Assembly: GCA_950295325.1 (NCBI GenBank)
Contig: OX485807.1
Location: 22,599,666 to 22,663,665 of the forward strand
DNA from: Polytrichum commune
Taxonomy: Eukaryota > Streptophyta > Polytrichopsida > Polytrichales > Polytrichaceae
Length of the DNA: 64,000 bases
Direction: 5' to 3'
Part shown: one piece after another, positions 1-12,202 of the stretch
How the letters are laid out: each line of letters begins with the position of its first letter
How positions within the stretch are numbered: position 1 is the stretch's first letter
The notes under the pieces: generated by a model
Told to the model about the DNA's origin: nothing
Seen by the model: the letters and a program-made list of their open reading frames with translations, nothing else
Databases searched by the model: none
Made by a program: the position numbers and the translations under genes

Positions 1-1166
1 TGTTTGGGTCCATCTTCAATCGTAGTTACAAAAGTAGTACATTTACATACAAATGTTGTAGTTGAAGAGCGGTTTTGACTTAAGTATCGTCCGTCCTATT
101 GGTATAACCCTTAGAATGCCCATGGAATGGGGGGACATGAAGAATCTATGAATCTTATTGCAAAAGTTTAAGTGAGGCTTAATATTGCCTCCTACATCGG
201 TATGTAAACTTCACCCATTAACCACCGTGGTTGTGGTGTGTATAATCGGCCCTTTGGCCTTCAACATTTTCCACTTTGTTAACGAACTACGGAAAAGAAA
301 CTTCTTAATGGATTTTCAAAAGTAGTATTGTGTCAATGACATTATGCAAGCGTAAAACATAAATTGAATGTCACCTGTTGAGCAGACAAGATGCAAGTTA
401 CATTGTTTAGGGTTCAACCGCACCATCTAGTTAGGAGAATTAGCTAACTTACGAGTCACTGAGGATTAGCTAACCATGATTTAGGTAACTAAAATCATGG
501 CAGCACCACCTAGTAAGGAGAATCATATAATAAATGAGTCCATGAAAATCAACCAAATCATATGCTAGTTGACAGATTGCATGCTCGCACATCCTAGTTT
601 TCATTAACCAAAGGTTGAACAACTTAAGAGAGGAGTTAAGGTTGACTAACTGAAGTTTTGCTCAACTTGCCCAAGTTTTGAGCACGACACTAAGTATGAT
701 AAATTCTGATTTTGTGGTCCACACCAATTAAAATCTTATTAAGGTTAATTTATTAAATAATAATACTAATTTAACTCAAACATTGAAAAGACACATAATT
801 TTTATTAATCATCAAATATTATTTTATTGTAAAAAATGTATGCCAATTCAAGATGATGCAAGAAATAGTATGGTGCACCTCATAGTGGAATGGAGAAGAG
901 GCAAGGAAAATGAGAGGTTGGTATTCAAGAAAACAATTGGACTAATCATTTATAAAAGCTTGTTAGCAATAGGGCTATGGACGAGTTAAGATTTCTTCAC
1001 ACAAACAAGGTCCTAAAGTTAGCCAATTTACATTTTGATAAAGTTTATTTAAACCTGAATTTGTAGTATCTGTTGCGGCCGTGAGATAAATTGGCTCTCA
1101 TATTGGTTCGCTACTTCATATGTTAGCTGATTCTCTTAACTGGGCAGTGTGGCCACAATACAACTA
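1..1166. other. Intergenic, no gene seen
   Basis: AT-rich sequence with only short, unconvincing open frames and no recognisable protein motif. No RNA gene or clear repeat boundary was found here. Confidence 0.5.
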
Positions 1167-1489
1167 CACTAAATAGGATATTTAGTGCTTGATACACTAA
1201 ATATGAACGCATATACTAAATATCAATAACCCTATGAAAGTAAGTAACATCAAATGCAAACGCAAACAATAAATATCAACTCTAGTAATATGGGGAAGTT
1301 ACATGTTTGAATTTAGTGTTAATAAGGATATGAAAAAAAAAAAAAAAAAAAATGATGAAAGGAGAATTCCAACATATCTTCTAGCATATATTCTAACATT
1401 AATTGTCAAAAAATTGAACATTAGTGTTGAGCGTGGTAAGGTAATAACAACATTAATTATAATCAAAACACTAAATATCCTATTTAGTG
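1167..1489. mobile_element. MITE with CACTAAATA palindromic ends, TA-flanked
   Basis: A 323-bp element. Its left end reads CACTAAATA-GGA-TATTTAGTG and its right end reads CACTAAATA-TCC-TATTTAGTG, so the two ends are inverted repeats and each end is itself a near-palindrome. TA lies immediately outside both ends (1165-1166 and 1490-1491), and the inverted match extends a few bases further out (AACTA). The interior is AT-rich with an A18-type run and no coding capacity. The TA target is compatible with Tc1/mariner-type insertion, but the superfamily is inferred, not shown. Related copies lie at 22388, about 2109, about 30852 and about 43308. Confidence 0.75.
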
Positions 1490-1916
1490 TAGTTTGAGTG
1501 GTTACTTACTGTAACCAAAGCCTTAATTGAGAAGTGCAAGTGGACCCTTAAGGTGATGTTTCGTAGCACCTAGCGAGGTGGAGGGTGAAAGAAGTTGATT
1601 GCTAGATAAAGCCCAGGGATTACTATTTCTAGCCAAATCAAGAGACTAAATGAAGGTCCAAGACTATGAATCAATCTATTGTAATTAAATTAAGGTCGAT
1701 CGGCCACAAACCTAAATGGGAGAGGTTTTTATTGGACCCCCCATGGTAGGCGTTGAGCAATAAAATTCCATCGCTTATAATTATTAGTGTGGGTGGATGA
1801 ATTAGTGTGGCTTACCTCGAGAAGTGGAAAACACTGGTCATGAATATGACATAAAATTGTTGTTAGGTTATCTTAACATGATTAGAACACTTGTTAATCC
1901 CCATCATTATACCTCT

Positions 1917-1950
<34 letters not shown>

Positions 1951-2108
1951 TAGAATTATATTACATCATTTCAATTTTGAAATATTATTATTGAGCAACT
2001 ATTTATCCCAAAATTACATTACAAAGTGTTTCATAAGATAATACTTTATAAGAAAAATATTTAGCAATCAACTACTATGGGCCACGTCATCTTGATCTTC
2101 ATGACGAG
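1490..2108. other. Intergenic with (AT)n microsatellite
   Basis: No gene seen. It contains a perfect AT dinucleotide run at about 1919-1947. Confidence 0.5.
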
Positions 2109-2417
2109 TATATTAAATATTTTTTTAGTGTCATCTGGTGTTTTATATTGTTGTGGCCGCTTTTGTGATGACGACACTTCTTCTAAATAGGTTTGCTAGT
2201 GTTGTCATCCCAAAATTACATTTTTGTAATGAAATACTCACAAAGTTTGATATCTTATGCATCCTAAAATTCTATAATGAAATATTATCATGAATGATTG
2301 ACAATTGGATGATAAAACACTTAGTAGGTGATAATAAATGCAAAATTGTAACTCTAAAATGCCCACATTTTTTAAACGAATAACAATTAATGATGGCACT
2401 AGATACAATATTTAGTG
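2109..2417. mobile_element. Degenerate CACTAAATA-family MITE
   Basis: The right end, CACTAGATA-CAA-TATTTAGTG (2397-2417), matches the end motif of the element at 22388-22781. The interior shares stretches with that element: a GTTGTGG...TAGTG block, then GTCATCCCAA. The left end is degraded, so the left boundary is approximate. It is non-coding. Confidence 0.5.
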
Positions 2418-3399
2418 CAGCGTGTGTATTGTTCCGGCTAGTGTGACCTATACTAAGTTATACCCATAAGTAGTGTACATGAATTGTCGGTGGTTCGTGG
2501 TGTCAACATAAACTCGTTCGTTTATGAAGGTGGAAACACAACAAAGTATTCTATAACGTGAAAATGATATTCTGAGATGATTTGACTCTAGAATTGGCCT
2601 CAATGATCTCAATATAGTCCATAAATATAACTAAGTAGCTATATGATGGTCTCTTTCCAAAGAAAAAGGCTGTAATTATACAAAACAAAAACAAAAAATG
2701 CCAAATTTATACCTTGGACCTAGAGTAATCATAATATTTTGAGCAAGAGTGTGTAGTCCAATCTCTTCTAAACACATATCTTTTTGTAATTTTTTTTGGA
2801 GCCACACCTAATTACATACCACTCAAATACAAATGTTTGATTAAGATAAGTAACTAGATTAGGCATATCTATCTCATCACTTGGGTGAGTTTGAAATCCA
2901 TATTCTTAGCAAGAAGGAATTGTTGCATACAAACATATCCTTCATCCCATTGTTCAAAAAAACTTTACCCTTGTGTGTTTGTGTGTTTGTGGTTGATTCA
3001 TTTCATTTGTGTCCCACTAGATTGATTTGGGTCTCTGAAGTGGACTCCAATGTCAAGTTGTTTCTAAAAACAAATCTCCGACCTACATACTATTTCAAGG
3101 CGCATTTGTTGGATCTATGAAAGGTACATTCACATCATATATATATATGCAATAGTGCCCTCTCGCCAAATTATTGTTGTTGGAGGAGTCGAGCTCATGT
3201 CTTGTTGTAGGTGTGTTGTGTCATTCGGTGCCTTTTCTTAATGGGACATTTCTTAACATGCATTTGATTGGTGTTTGATTTGGCGAAGATCAAAGACCAA
3301 ACACCATAAAGATGCATGTTTTAAAGAGATTGAACTACATCTTCATTTGTTTTGAAATTCCTCCACACTGAATAGTCAACACGACTGGGAGGGCCTAGG
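2418..3399. other. Intergenic, fragments of a dispersed repeat
   Basis: No gene seen. About 2735-2860 is a reverse-oriented fragment of the repeat whose forward copies occur near 3290-3400 and 39520-39650. The shared core is the phrase AGAGATTGGACTACATCTTC or its complement. Confidence 0.4.
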
Positions 3400-4390
3400 T
3401 ATTCATTTAAGAAATCAACAAACACGTGCTTTTGGTAACCTTAACTAAAAAAAAAAGGAGCTCCAATTTTCGTTGACGCTTCGTTGTAGATTTGTTAATG
3501 TTACACAAGTTTTGTTTTGTAAGTCTAGTCGGCATAAGTGAGTTGGAGCCGAACATGGAAAACAAACCGGATAACTCCACGCCCACATACCTTACCTTAA
3601 GTTGGATTTTCCCCACTCAAAAAAGCATTCACGTGATTCAAGGGTTTGTTGCGGGAAACAAGGAAGGTACATTGTTCACCCCCTTTTAAGACACTTTGTG
3701 CCAAAGGCCCATGTTATCAGTTAAGGAATCAACAAACATGCACTTATGATAACTAAAGCAAGGGAGCTCTCATTTTCAATACGAATTTTTGTTGACACTT
3801 CGTTGTAACCATAACTCAAACAACGGAGCTCCGATTGTAGATTTGCAAGTTCCGTTTCGTAAGTCTACTTGGCATAAGTAAGTGGGAGCCGAACATGGAA
3901 AACAAACCGAAGAACTCCATGCCCACCATCCCTCACCTCACCTCAATAAGTTGGTGTTTCTCCCCACCCAAAAAGCATTCACGCGATTCGAGGGTCCGTC
4001 GCGGGAAACAAGGAACGTACACCGTTCATCCCCCTTAAGGCACTTCGTGCCAAGGGGCCTATGTATGTTATCAGTTAAGGAATCAACAAACATGCACTTC
4101 CGATAACCAAAACACAAGGGTCCGGAACTCTCATTTTCCATCCGATTGTTGTTGATGCTCCATTGTAGATGTGCAAGTTCCGTTTCGTAAGCCTAGTTGG
4201 CATAAGTAAGTGGGAGGCGAACATGGAGAATGAACCGGATAAGTCCAAGCCCACCATCCACACCTCGCCTCACCTCAATAAGTTGGTGTTTCTCCCCACC
4301 CAAAAAGCATTCACGCGATTCGAGGACTCGTTGCGGGAAACGAGGGAGGCACATTTGATCCCCTTCGTGCCAACACCCAAAGCCATTTTG
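3400..4390. repeat. Diverged tandem array, about 320-355 bp units
   Basis: Three successive units each begin with a variant of GTTAAGGAATCAACAAAC (near 3402, 3718 and 4072) and share, in order: a strand-specific block around GGAGCTC, a CGTTGTAGATTTG-like block, CATAAGTRAGTGGGAGCCGA, CATGGAAAACAAACCG, AAAAAGCATTCACGCGATT and GCGGGAAACAAGG. The units differ by point changes and indels, so this is an old array. It belongs to the same family as the 139-bp array at 39656-40200. The short open frames across it are not gene-like. Confidence 0.7.
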
Positions 4391-6031
4391 GATTGGCTTG
4401 GTTTGGTTTCGATGGGTTAATTACTTCGCTTGCTCTTCCTTCTTCCTCCTTCCTTCCTTCCTTCACATGTGGGCGAGGGATGCACAATGGGCATGGCCGG
4501 CCTCGTTTTCATTGAATTTGCGAAGTGGGGGTGGCCCGTATAATAAGGACACACACACATGTGTCGTGTGGCAAGGGAAAGGGCTACGTGCAAGAGACAA
4601 AAAGCTTTTGGGCGAGGAACGAGTGAAGGTGTCATGAAATAAAAAGGGAATGTTTTTTTTTCCCTCATAATAAAACCAGCTAAGCTATAAGAGGAAAGAA
4701 AACTTTTGCTTTTCTGGCTGGCAGGGGAGGGGGAGGGGGGGGGGGGGCGTGAGCCTCCAGACGTGGCTCTCGAAACACTTTAACTTATTTACTAAGCTCA
4801 CTCATCATAAATGCCTTCGTCGTCGTATAGCAGCAGCAGCAGCAGCAGCAGCAGTAGCAGTGGTAGTAGTAGACTAGTAGTAGGAGTACTTCTTCTTCTT
4901 CTTCTTCTTTGGGTGGGACCCTACCCTCGAACGTTTTTACACAATGTCGGCCCCAGTGGGGTTCGCATACAGTATTGGGGCTCATTGGCTCATTATGTTG
5001 GAGGTGTTGTCACAAAGATTCGAGAGTCTCCAAACACATTAAATACGGCTCATGATCTTTTGGTTATAATATCAAGCAAAATGCCCGAGATGGCTCTTTA
5101 TTCTGACACAAGCCAATGATTTTCCCCTCTGCATTTGCCACATGTCGTGCTCACATTCGTCGAGACTCCCACATCCTACGTGGAAACGACATTCCGGCAC
5201 AGATGAAGATGAGAGGAAGAGAGAGAGAGAGAGCCCTCTTGTGTTGGCGAATAGTGTCTCCTTCCATCCTGGTACTATTCGTAGCAACACTGTTCACTGG
5301 GAATACCGGCATTGTTCACCATATCCGTATTATTTGTGTCAGCAACATTCATTATTGATATTGGCGTTGGTTTGTTTCTGGTATCTACGTTCGTTTCCTC
5401 CCATGAAGGTAAGGGGGCTCTCAAATTTGGGGCTCCCCAATTTCCAAGTGTTGGCATGTGTGTATGAATTGTAACCGAATACTAGTACTTTGTTCAGGGG
5501 GGCGCAAAATATATTCATTTTAGTACAAGGTCTAGCGAACTAACCTAGATAAATGAAGTGATGTAATGATTAGAGTTGGAAACATGCAATTTTAACCCCC
5601 AAAAAAGAAAGAGAGACCAACCTTGAAACCAAGCTCCTCAAAACTAGGCACATGTCAAAGCCAAAATTCTTTTACTATGGTCCACTGAACACCGTTTCGA
5701 AACCATTTTTTTTTTTGAACGTGTGTGGCCTCCCCTTCAAGTGTTGCCAACCTTTAGATGCTTGCAAATGTATGTGGAGAACAAGAAAAATAATAAGTGG
5801 GGGTTTGTTCTTTGTGGGACATTTATGTGATTATTCTCTCGCTCGTTAAATAGCCATGTAGCTCCCCCCCCCCCCCAATAACTAAATGGCTATGTTGCCT
5901 AACAATGACTCTTTGTCACCCCCTGTTGAGCCGCGTGTTTCACAATGTGGGCATGCATTCATCATAAAAATTGGGCACTCAAGCTATGTACATAAATTAT
6001 TGAAATCAGACCGAGAGTAATAGATGGCTAG
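4391..6031. other. Intergenic with trinucleotide and homopolymer repeats
   Basis: No gene seen. It holds a G-rich run (about 4723-4748), an AGC trinucleotide run followed by AGT and CTT runs (about 4829-4908), a GA run near 5216-5233 and a C14 run near 5863-5877. The open frames over the trinucleotide runs are low-complexity artefacts. Confidence 0.5.
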
Positions 6032-6372
6032 CTCGGGGGGGGGGGGGTAGTCATTGGTTGGAGTAGCAATATACGTGCGAACAAATGATAGGGTATTTTA
6101 AAAACATGGGGGCTAAAAATTATAAATGGACTTAAGAGTAATATAGGGTATCAAAAATGGCACTGGACATCTTTAAAGTACTATAGGGTATGGAATAATA
6201 GGTAATTTGGAATTATAAGTAATGCAAGCCATTTTTCTATTAACCCAAAGTAGAAATTTACATAATGATAGCATGTGAAAAAAAGAATAGAATTGAAAGT
6301 AATACCCCCCAATAAAATAGTGGTTGTTCGCACCTATATCCTTAACTTTTTAACACACTGCCCCCCCCCAAG
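6032..6372 (+). mobile_element. hAT-like MITE, homopolymer TIR, 8-bp TSD
   Basis: A 341-bp non-coding element. The left terminus is CTCGGGGG... and the right terminus is ...CCCCCAAG, with a further inverted match around ATATACGTGCGAACAA on the left and the complement of ATATAGGTGCGAACAA on the right. The direct repeat ATGGCTAG flanks it on both sides (6024-6031 and 6373-6380). An 8-bp TSD is the hallmark of hAT elements. A copy about 97% identical by eye sits in inverse orientation at 27766-28112 with a different TSD, which proves mobility. Confidence 0.85.
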
Positions 6373-7891
6373 ATGGCTAGCAAGTTGCTTCATATTTATC
6401 GGTTGCACCTTCATCTTTCATCTTTCATATTGTCGACACCTCCTTCATAAATATTGTTGTTGGTTCTCTCTAATTATAGCCATTCTTTTCCCTATTGAAT
6501 GTGAACATGGAAGGTCACTATTACTTAATGAAGTTGTTAGTTGCAAAACCACCACAAAATAGGAGTTCACTTATTTCCTACGTTGTGTTTAAGAACAAAC
6601 ATGATGGCAAAATCATGCACCTAGAAAATGACATCACATTCTTCAATCTCATGCAAGCAAGCCAAAAAGAGAGACGTTAGGTTTCATTATTGGAGAGTAG
6701 CATGTAGAAGGACATTAAATTCAAACAAACATGGAATGAATGGCAAACTAACGAACTCAAGTGAACTTTTCACTACACATGTTCCTTATTGTTTTTTATT
6801 TTGTTTTTGGTTGGCACCACACGTTCCTTATTGTCATCAAGGGAGATCATTTGTAACATGGCCTCACCATCATGAGTCGAGGGTGCAAGTATCACGCAAT
6901 GATGCAAAGATGACATTGAATATGCCATAATCTCCCTTGAATGCAATGAGGTGCCGTCCACTATGATGTCGAGCATGAACTCCACATATGAACTCCACAT
7001 AGACATATATAACTCATTCAGTGTTTGAAATCCATTGTAATAGCCACAAAGGGTACATTAAAATTGCAAAGATTTCCATTTAAAAAAATGTGTATACATC
7101 GAGATGCATAAGCATCGACAATACCTGCTCCTGGCTTAGTCAAGGCCTCTATTAGGAGTTGCAAAGACTTTGGATCTTTCTTTCTCTCATCTACCTCTCC
7201 ATGACACATTTCTACTCATTGGTTATAACTATGCAAACTTGTGCACGAGGAAGATGTTTATAGCCTCATCGTCTGCCTGTGATAGGCCACATGTTTTGTG
7301 AAAGAACAAATCGCAAGCAAGGCTTCAAACAAAAGAACCTCATAACACAAACTCTTCAAGTTAGTTTTAATAATAATCATAATAATAATAATAATGAAGC
7401 CAATCAGTGCAATATCTACCTTTTTCGAGCTCTATTTCCACCAATCCATTAATGGAGTTTCTCTTTTTTCTTAATTTGGACATTCAAGAAAGCGTTCGAG
7501 TGTTAGAACTTTGCATATGGGCGCTACACAAGGGCTTGATTTTCAATGAGTGTGTTTGGGTCTTGAGGATGGTTCCGAGAACTGCCTAATAAGTGATGGA
7601 ACCTCCATCCCTCTAGCAGTAGTTGGGAAGAAACTTCTAGTAGGGATGACAAGTACTTTTTTTGTTTCATGTTTTTGGAATAGGTTTTAGAGGCTATAAC
7701 TTGGTTTTATTGCAGGTTGCATTGGTTGGTAGCAATACATGTAATTACTTCAAGGCAAATGAAATTGATAAGGGTGTCACCCATATCTGTAGTCTAATTA
7801 ACACTACTAGTTAAGGTACGTCTACATGACAATGAAATGACACCAAAATGTCACCAAAATGACATTATTCTAGCCAATCTGATATGTGTTA
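6373..7891. other. Intergenic, no gene seen
   Basis: AT-rich sequence with short open frames only, none with a recognisable domain. A short AAT trinucleotide run lies near 7374-7396. Confidence 0.45.
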
Positions 7892-8397
7892 GATTTTTCC
7901 AACACTTCACACACGAGACTGAGAGCCCGTGACCATGACACTTCAAGCACTCCCATTGGTGGACGGTCCAAGTTTGCTTCACATTACGCTTGAGAGACCA
8001 ACAGAGTATGTATGTGAATGCAAGATGGATGTAAAGTCTACATGGATTCCTACATGGCATCGAACGGATCATCTTTCATGGTCACTTGGACTATTTTTTT
8101 TATTTGGAGGTAGGTCTAACACAAAACTGGGAGACCATGGCACTTCGAACTCTCGCAACCGTTAAATTTATTCTAATTTTTATCATGCACGACGACCGAC
8201 CCGCATGAATAGAAACTCATTGAAATAGCATTTGGTTGAGGGCCCGGTCACATATGACTTCACACTACACTCAAAGGTCCGTGACCACAGTACATGATTT
8301 TGGAGGTGTGTTGGGACGGACTTTGGACACTTTCTCTTGGGCTCTCACAATTTCATGGTCACGGCTCTTGGCTCGTGTGTGTGAATCGAAGTGGCCC
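7892..8397 (+). mobile_element. Tourist/Harbinger-like MITE
   Basis: About 506 bp. The inner left end carries CACACGAGACTGAGAGCC then CGTGACCATG. The right end carries CATGGTCACGGCTCTTGG then CTCGTGTGTG and ends GTGGCCC next to TAA (8398-8400). The left tip is degraded, with TTA at 7889-7891. Homologous elements at 32588-33080 and 33084-33587 have cleaner ends. A 3-bp TTA/TAA target and a GGGCC-type tip point to PIF/Harbinger. The element is non-coding. Confidence 0.7.
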
Positions 8398-11328
8398 TAA
8401 TAATTAAGGACACCGGATTTGTAGACTTCCGAAACAACAAGGGGCCGGGGCAAGGAAAAAACAACGGTCAACAAGCTCGGCCGGCTTCAATCCACGTTGG
8501 TTGGTTTTTGTTGTTGTAGTAATTAACTGAGACATGACAACGCGTGTCTTTTTGAGGCATTTGAGTGGAATTGGAGCGAGTCGGCTGTAAATGACGATGC
8601 TATTATGCTATTATGCTATTAAATGACGATCTTGGTAGCATCATGTATTAATGAGGCAATCTCGCCTGAGGTTCAATGACCTGACAAACACATGAGAGTG
8701 GAGGTGTTGGGCGGGGGAGATGATGCCAAGGCTACCCGAGTCATTGAAACCGTTGACGGACAAACCCTAGACCTTGACTACTCACATTGGTTTTCCGAAA
8801 GGGGAAACGTGATGAATTGCATAAACATAAACATAGACAACACCACCCTAGCTAGCTACTCGAGAACGAGAGTTTCTTTTGTATACATGGATCTCAAGGC
8901 CACCTTGACGTGACTTGTGTTTGTGAGTTTTGCATCCCAATGGAGGGATTACTTCACCAACACCGGCCCGGCGAGTGTTTAGAATTGGTGTTTATGGCGA
9001 TGTGGGCTACTTGGGCACCGTCAAAGCTCATTTGCGGTGCATAGGAAGGGGCGAGGTTTATTTCCATACGCGTCCAGCTAGATCTCCCAAGAGGAAAAAA
9101 GGTGTAACATAATTACATTTAACAAAGGTTGGCATCTGTACTTGAGACTTATGTTAAAAATATCTTGGCTTACTAGTTATTAGGCTTTTGAAGAAAATAA
9201 TAGTTGTAACATAATGTGCACACATCTCCCAAGAGAAAATTCAAATGCTGGTTGAGACAACATGTTGCAAGATTACCAACAAAGGCCAAATTATGGTCTG
9301 GACCTTAGGGGGACCTTATGATCCTTTGCCTTATGAGAACAATCTCTATCACGTCATTCCAACAAGTGAGGCAAATATCATTCATGAAAATCCATATTTC
9401 ATCCATCCAAGGCAACCCTTAGGGAAGTATGAAAGACGTTTCCTAAACCCAAATGGGGACCTCAATTTGTTCTCCTCGCTCTCTGTTGAGTCGTGGGTAA
9501 AACTAGAGTGTGTGGGTGTCGGCTCAGAGGGGTGTACAAACCCCATTACAAACAAATATCTTGTTTTTGTTTTTTTTGTGTGTGACAATGTTTTTTTGGG
9601 GATGAAACATTGCAACAAGGAGACATGCAAGAGGGGGAGGGGGGGGGGTCAAAGAACTCAAAGGCCCACATGACACAAAAGAGGGATCAAACAACTCAAC
9701 GCATGTGTCTGAGTGGTGGATATCTTTGTTTTTGAGGGCCCTGTAAACAACTTTCAGTAAGTTCCAAACTAATGTTATGGCAGTGGCAAGATAGGGGAGA
9801 ATTTTTTGGGTGAAATTGCAAGGGTGAACTTGTATTTGAATCTCAAAAATGTCTTTATCACTTCTAGTCCTACTTTCAATTTTTGACTTCCTAAGATAAA
9901 AAATATGGTTATGGATATGAATGCTCTAAAAACTTACAATTAAGATACCACCCCATCAGAAGGCTTGAATTTAAATATTACATGATTGAAGGGTCTTCAT
10001 AATATAGGCCAAAAATAATAATATCTCCCCAAAAATGTCAGACATCACACGTATGTACAACATTTTATACTAGGTGCATCCCCGTGTGGGGTATTTGGTG
10101 GGCTTAAACATATTTTCAAACACTTAATGAAGCGCTTCGACCTTGCTAGACTCACACGCCCTAAGTACTCACAGTTTTTTTTTCATGTTGGGTGTTGGCT
10201 TACAAACTTTCTACATAGATGCAGATCGGATTTGCCTTTGCAACTATGATGAGGTCCAAGGGTGGGACGGGGACTACTAGGAAGACATGTGCTTTTATCT
10301 AGATTTCTCTTTGTGAGTTTGTGTTATGTGTGTCTAAATTAGGACGTGACTATATGTGCCATGTGCCAAGCATGTGTGCTTACATAGTTCTTACCAATGA
10401 ATCAAGGTAAAGGTCATGTGTGTTTAAATAATGTTGAATTCTAACTTCCCTGATGACTTTATCATAGAGTAATGGATGGGACACTCAACTTTCCCTTGCT
10501 TTCATGTTTGACTCAACTACACTATTTTGTTTAATTAGTGTGGGCCACACTAATTTCAAATCACCCACACTATTTAAAATTTGAAGTGGTCCATTGTAAT
10601 TTTCAACGTGATAAATTACAGTGGGTATTTTTGTATACATATGGGGATGAAAATTCAAGACAAGGCAAGTACTATAAAATTACTATTGTTAACCAAGGCA
10701 TGTACTATGAGATATATGTGGGCCACACTAAATTCCAACCCACCCTAATTAGAGCGCAATTCAACCTCTTTGGTATCAACTAACTCCCCCCCCCCCCCCA
10801 AATGATAAGCCACCCTTGTCATGCTCCGTAAAAGCATTGATATTCTTACTTGTGTTTGCTAACATTTTGGCTTTTGTCAAGAGTTTGACTGTAGTGGTAG
10901 TAGGGTGAAGGCGATTTCTTTGCCGAAGGCCCATCACTTTCAACCACCACGTTGGATGTGCTAGATTCCTTCCTTGTAGAAGAGCACCTATTCACTTAGA
11001 TTTTTCCTACGTTTTAACACATTCCTAGTGGCATGCCCATCCGTGGTTCTCAAGTGTGCCAAAAACCTCATCACTTTGCAATATTGTCACTCCACTACTA
11101 GGATTGTTGCCGGTTTCAATCTCCTTCAAAGAGTCCCCCAACCTATCCTTGAGGGTGTCCTCTTGGAGGGGAGTTGGACAAATCCCCAACCAATGTGTCC
11201 TTCACGGCTGTGGAATACATATATAACAAACACAAACCAAAATTTCAGAAAAAAGAAAAGAAAAAATGACAACACCCACACACCCCATAAACCAAGCACA
11301 TTCAAATTCATACGAAGAATTGAGGGGC
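8398..11328. other. Intergenic, only weak open frames
   Basis: No recognised gene. The longest open frame is 9245-9673 (listed separately). Other frames (8692-8913, 10538-10783, 11028-11378) show no known motif. It contains G and C homopolymers near 9643 and 10787. Confidence 0.4.
9245..9673 (+). CDS. Hypothetical 142-aa open frame, unrecognised
   Basis: An ATG-initiated frame of 142 codons. The first 80 residues have mixed composition (a segment around GGPYDPLPYENN and HPRQPLGKYERRFLNP). The C-terminal third is low-complexity, passing through T-rich and G-rich runs. I recognise no family, signal peptide or convincing membrane segment, and no splice-linked neighbours were found. It lies in repeat-rich DNA, so it is more likely a transposon relic or chance frame than a gene. 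Confidence 0.15.
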   Translation: MLVETTCCKITNKGQIMVWTLGGPYDPLPYENNLYHVIPTSEANIIHENPYFIHPRQPLGKYERRFLNPNGDLNLFSSLSVESWVKLECVGVGSEGCTNPITNKYLVFVFFVCDNVFLGMKHCNKETCKRGRGGGQRTQRPT

Positions 11329-11469
11329 TGATCACACCGGCCAGTTATGACACCATCCGTCCGCATTTCCGACTATAATAATGTGAAAAGTGACGGGCCA
11401 ACATCTATTTCTATATATAATCCCCAATAATTTCATGGCGGGAACCGGATGGAAAGTTTGGTGTGATCA
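11329..11469. mobile_element. Short MITE with TGATCACACC termini
   Basis: A 141-bp segment bounded by TGATCACACC (11329-11338) and its inverse GGTGTGATCA (11460-11469). A homologous copy at 32246-32376 shares AATAGTGTGAAAAGTG-like and GGGCCAACATC blocks. No clear TSD was seen, and it is non-coding. Confidence 0.6.
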
Positions 11470-11579
11470 AGGCATGAGTTGGGTATCAATACAACTACCT
11501 TCCCCTCATCCCAAGTGGAATTAAATCCATACATAAGTTGGGTACAAGAACATGCAAGTTTTGAACCCCCCGTTTACTA

Positions 11580-12202
11580 CAGTAATCTCTTGCTTAAGTA
11601 CGCACTTTGTACCGGACCCATTGGTGCGCACCTAGTTGGTAGGTGCGTACTATACTCATATCGCTTTCTAAACCCTTTGATTTGATGAATTGCAATGGGA
11701 AATGGATGAAACTTGAGGCAACCCGCTTGATTGAAGCCCAACGATGTGAAATTATTGCAAAGTTGAGCAAGCCGAATGCACCGAGCAAACATGTGTTGGA
11801 CCAAGAGTACGAAGTCAATGAAGGCGCCATCTGGAAAGTCTGGGACAATTGGGAGAACATACTGCAACGAAATCCAGCTTATCAAGACATTTGCTAATCT
11901 AAAAGTGCTACTGACTTCAAAGGCTTTGAAGCTCTATACGGTACTATCCTCGACATCGACAACCGATTACTTTGCTACAATGTTCAAACAAAAGTTGAAT
12001 AGATGTATGATGAACTGCGACAATTGTCTGAGACGTTTTAGCGAAGCATTAACAAACTAACATTTAATGTCAAGCATAAAAATTCATGCATTCGCAGCAA
12101 ATGACTATGCATGACATGTTCAAACAATAAACTATGAACCCTAATTTTTGTCCAAATAATTGCGCACTTAAGCGGGATGCGTACTTCAGCAGGAGATTAC
12201 TG
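11580..12202 (+). mobile_element. Non-autonomous pogo-type Tc1/mariner element
   Basis: A 623-bp element. The left TIR starts CAGTAATCTCTTGCTTAAG and the inverted right TIR reads CAGTAATCTCCTGCTGAAG. Both continue into TACGCA, giving about 24 matches in 26. The dinucleotide TA flanks both ends (11578-11579 and 12203-12204). A CAGT tip plus a TA TSD is typical of the pogo/Tigger branch. Subterminal GTGCGCA/GTGCGTA motifs recur at both ends. It encloses a relic of the N-terminal DNA-binding domain of a transposase but no catalytic domain. Confidence 0.85.
11685..11897 (+). pseudogene. Pogo transposase relic, N-terminal HTH domain
   Basis: An ATG frame of 70 codons inside the element at 11580-12202. 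Residues about 10-55 fit the CENP-B/psq-type helix-turn-helix at the N terminus of pogo transposases: an LIEAQRCEIIAKL helix, a PNAPS turn, then a YEVNEGAIWKVW recognition-helix region and NWENIL. This assignment comes from remembered family pattern, not a search. The frame stops shortly after, and nothing resembling the CENP-B-type second HTH or the DDE catalytic core follows. It is therefore a truncated, non-functional leftover kept inside a deletion derivative. Confidence 0.65.

Noticed and set aside
4785-5119. Poly-Ser and poly-Cys/Tyr frames on both strands
   Set aside because: They are produced by AGC, AGT and CTT trinucleotide runs and have no unique protein sequence.
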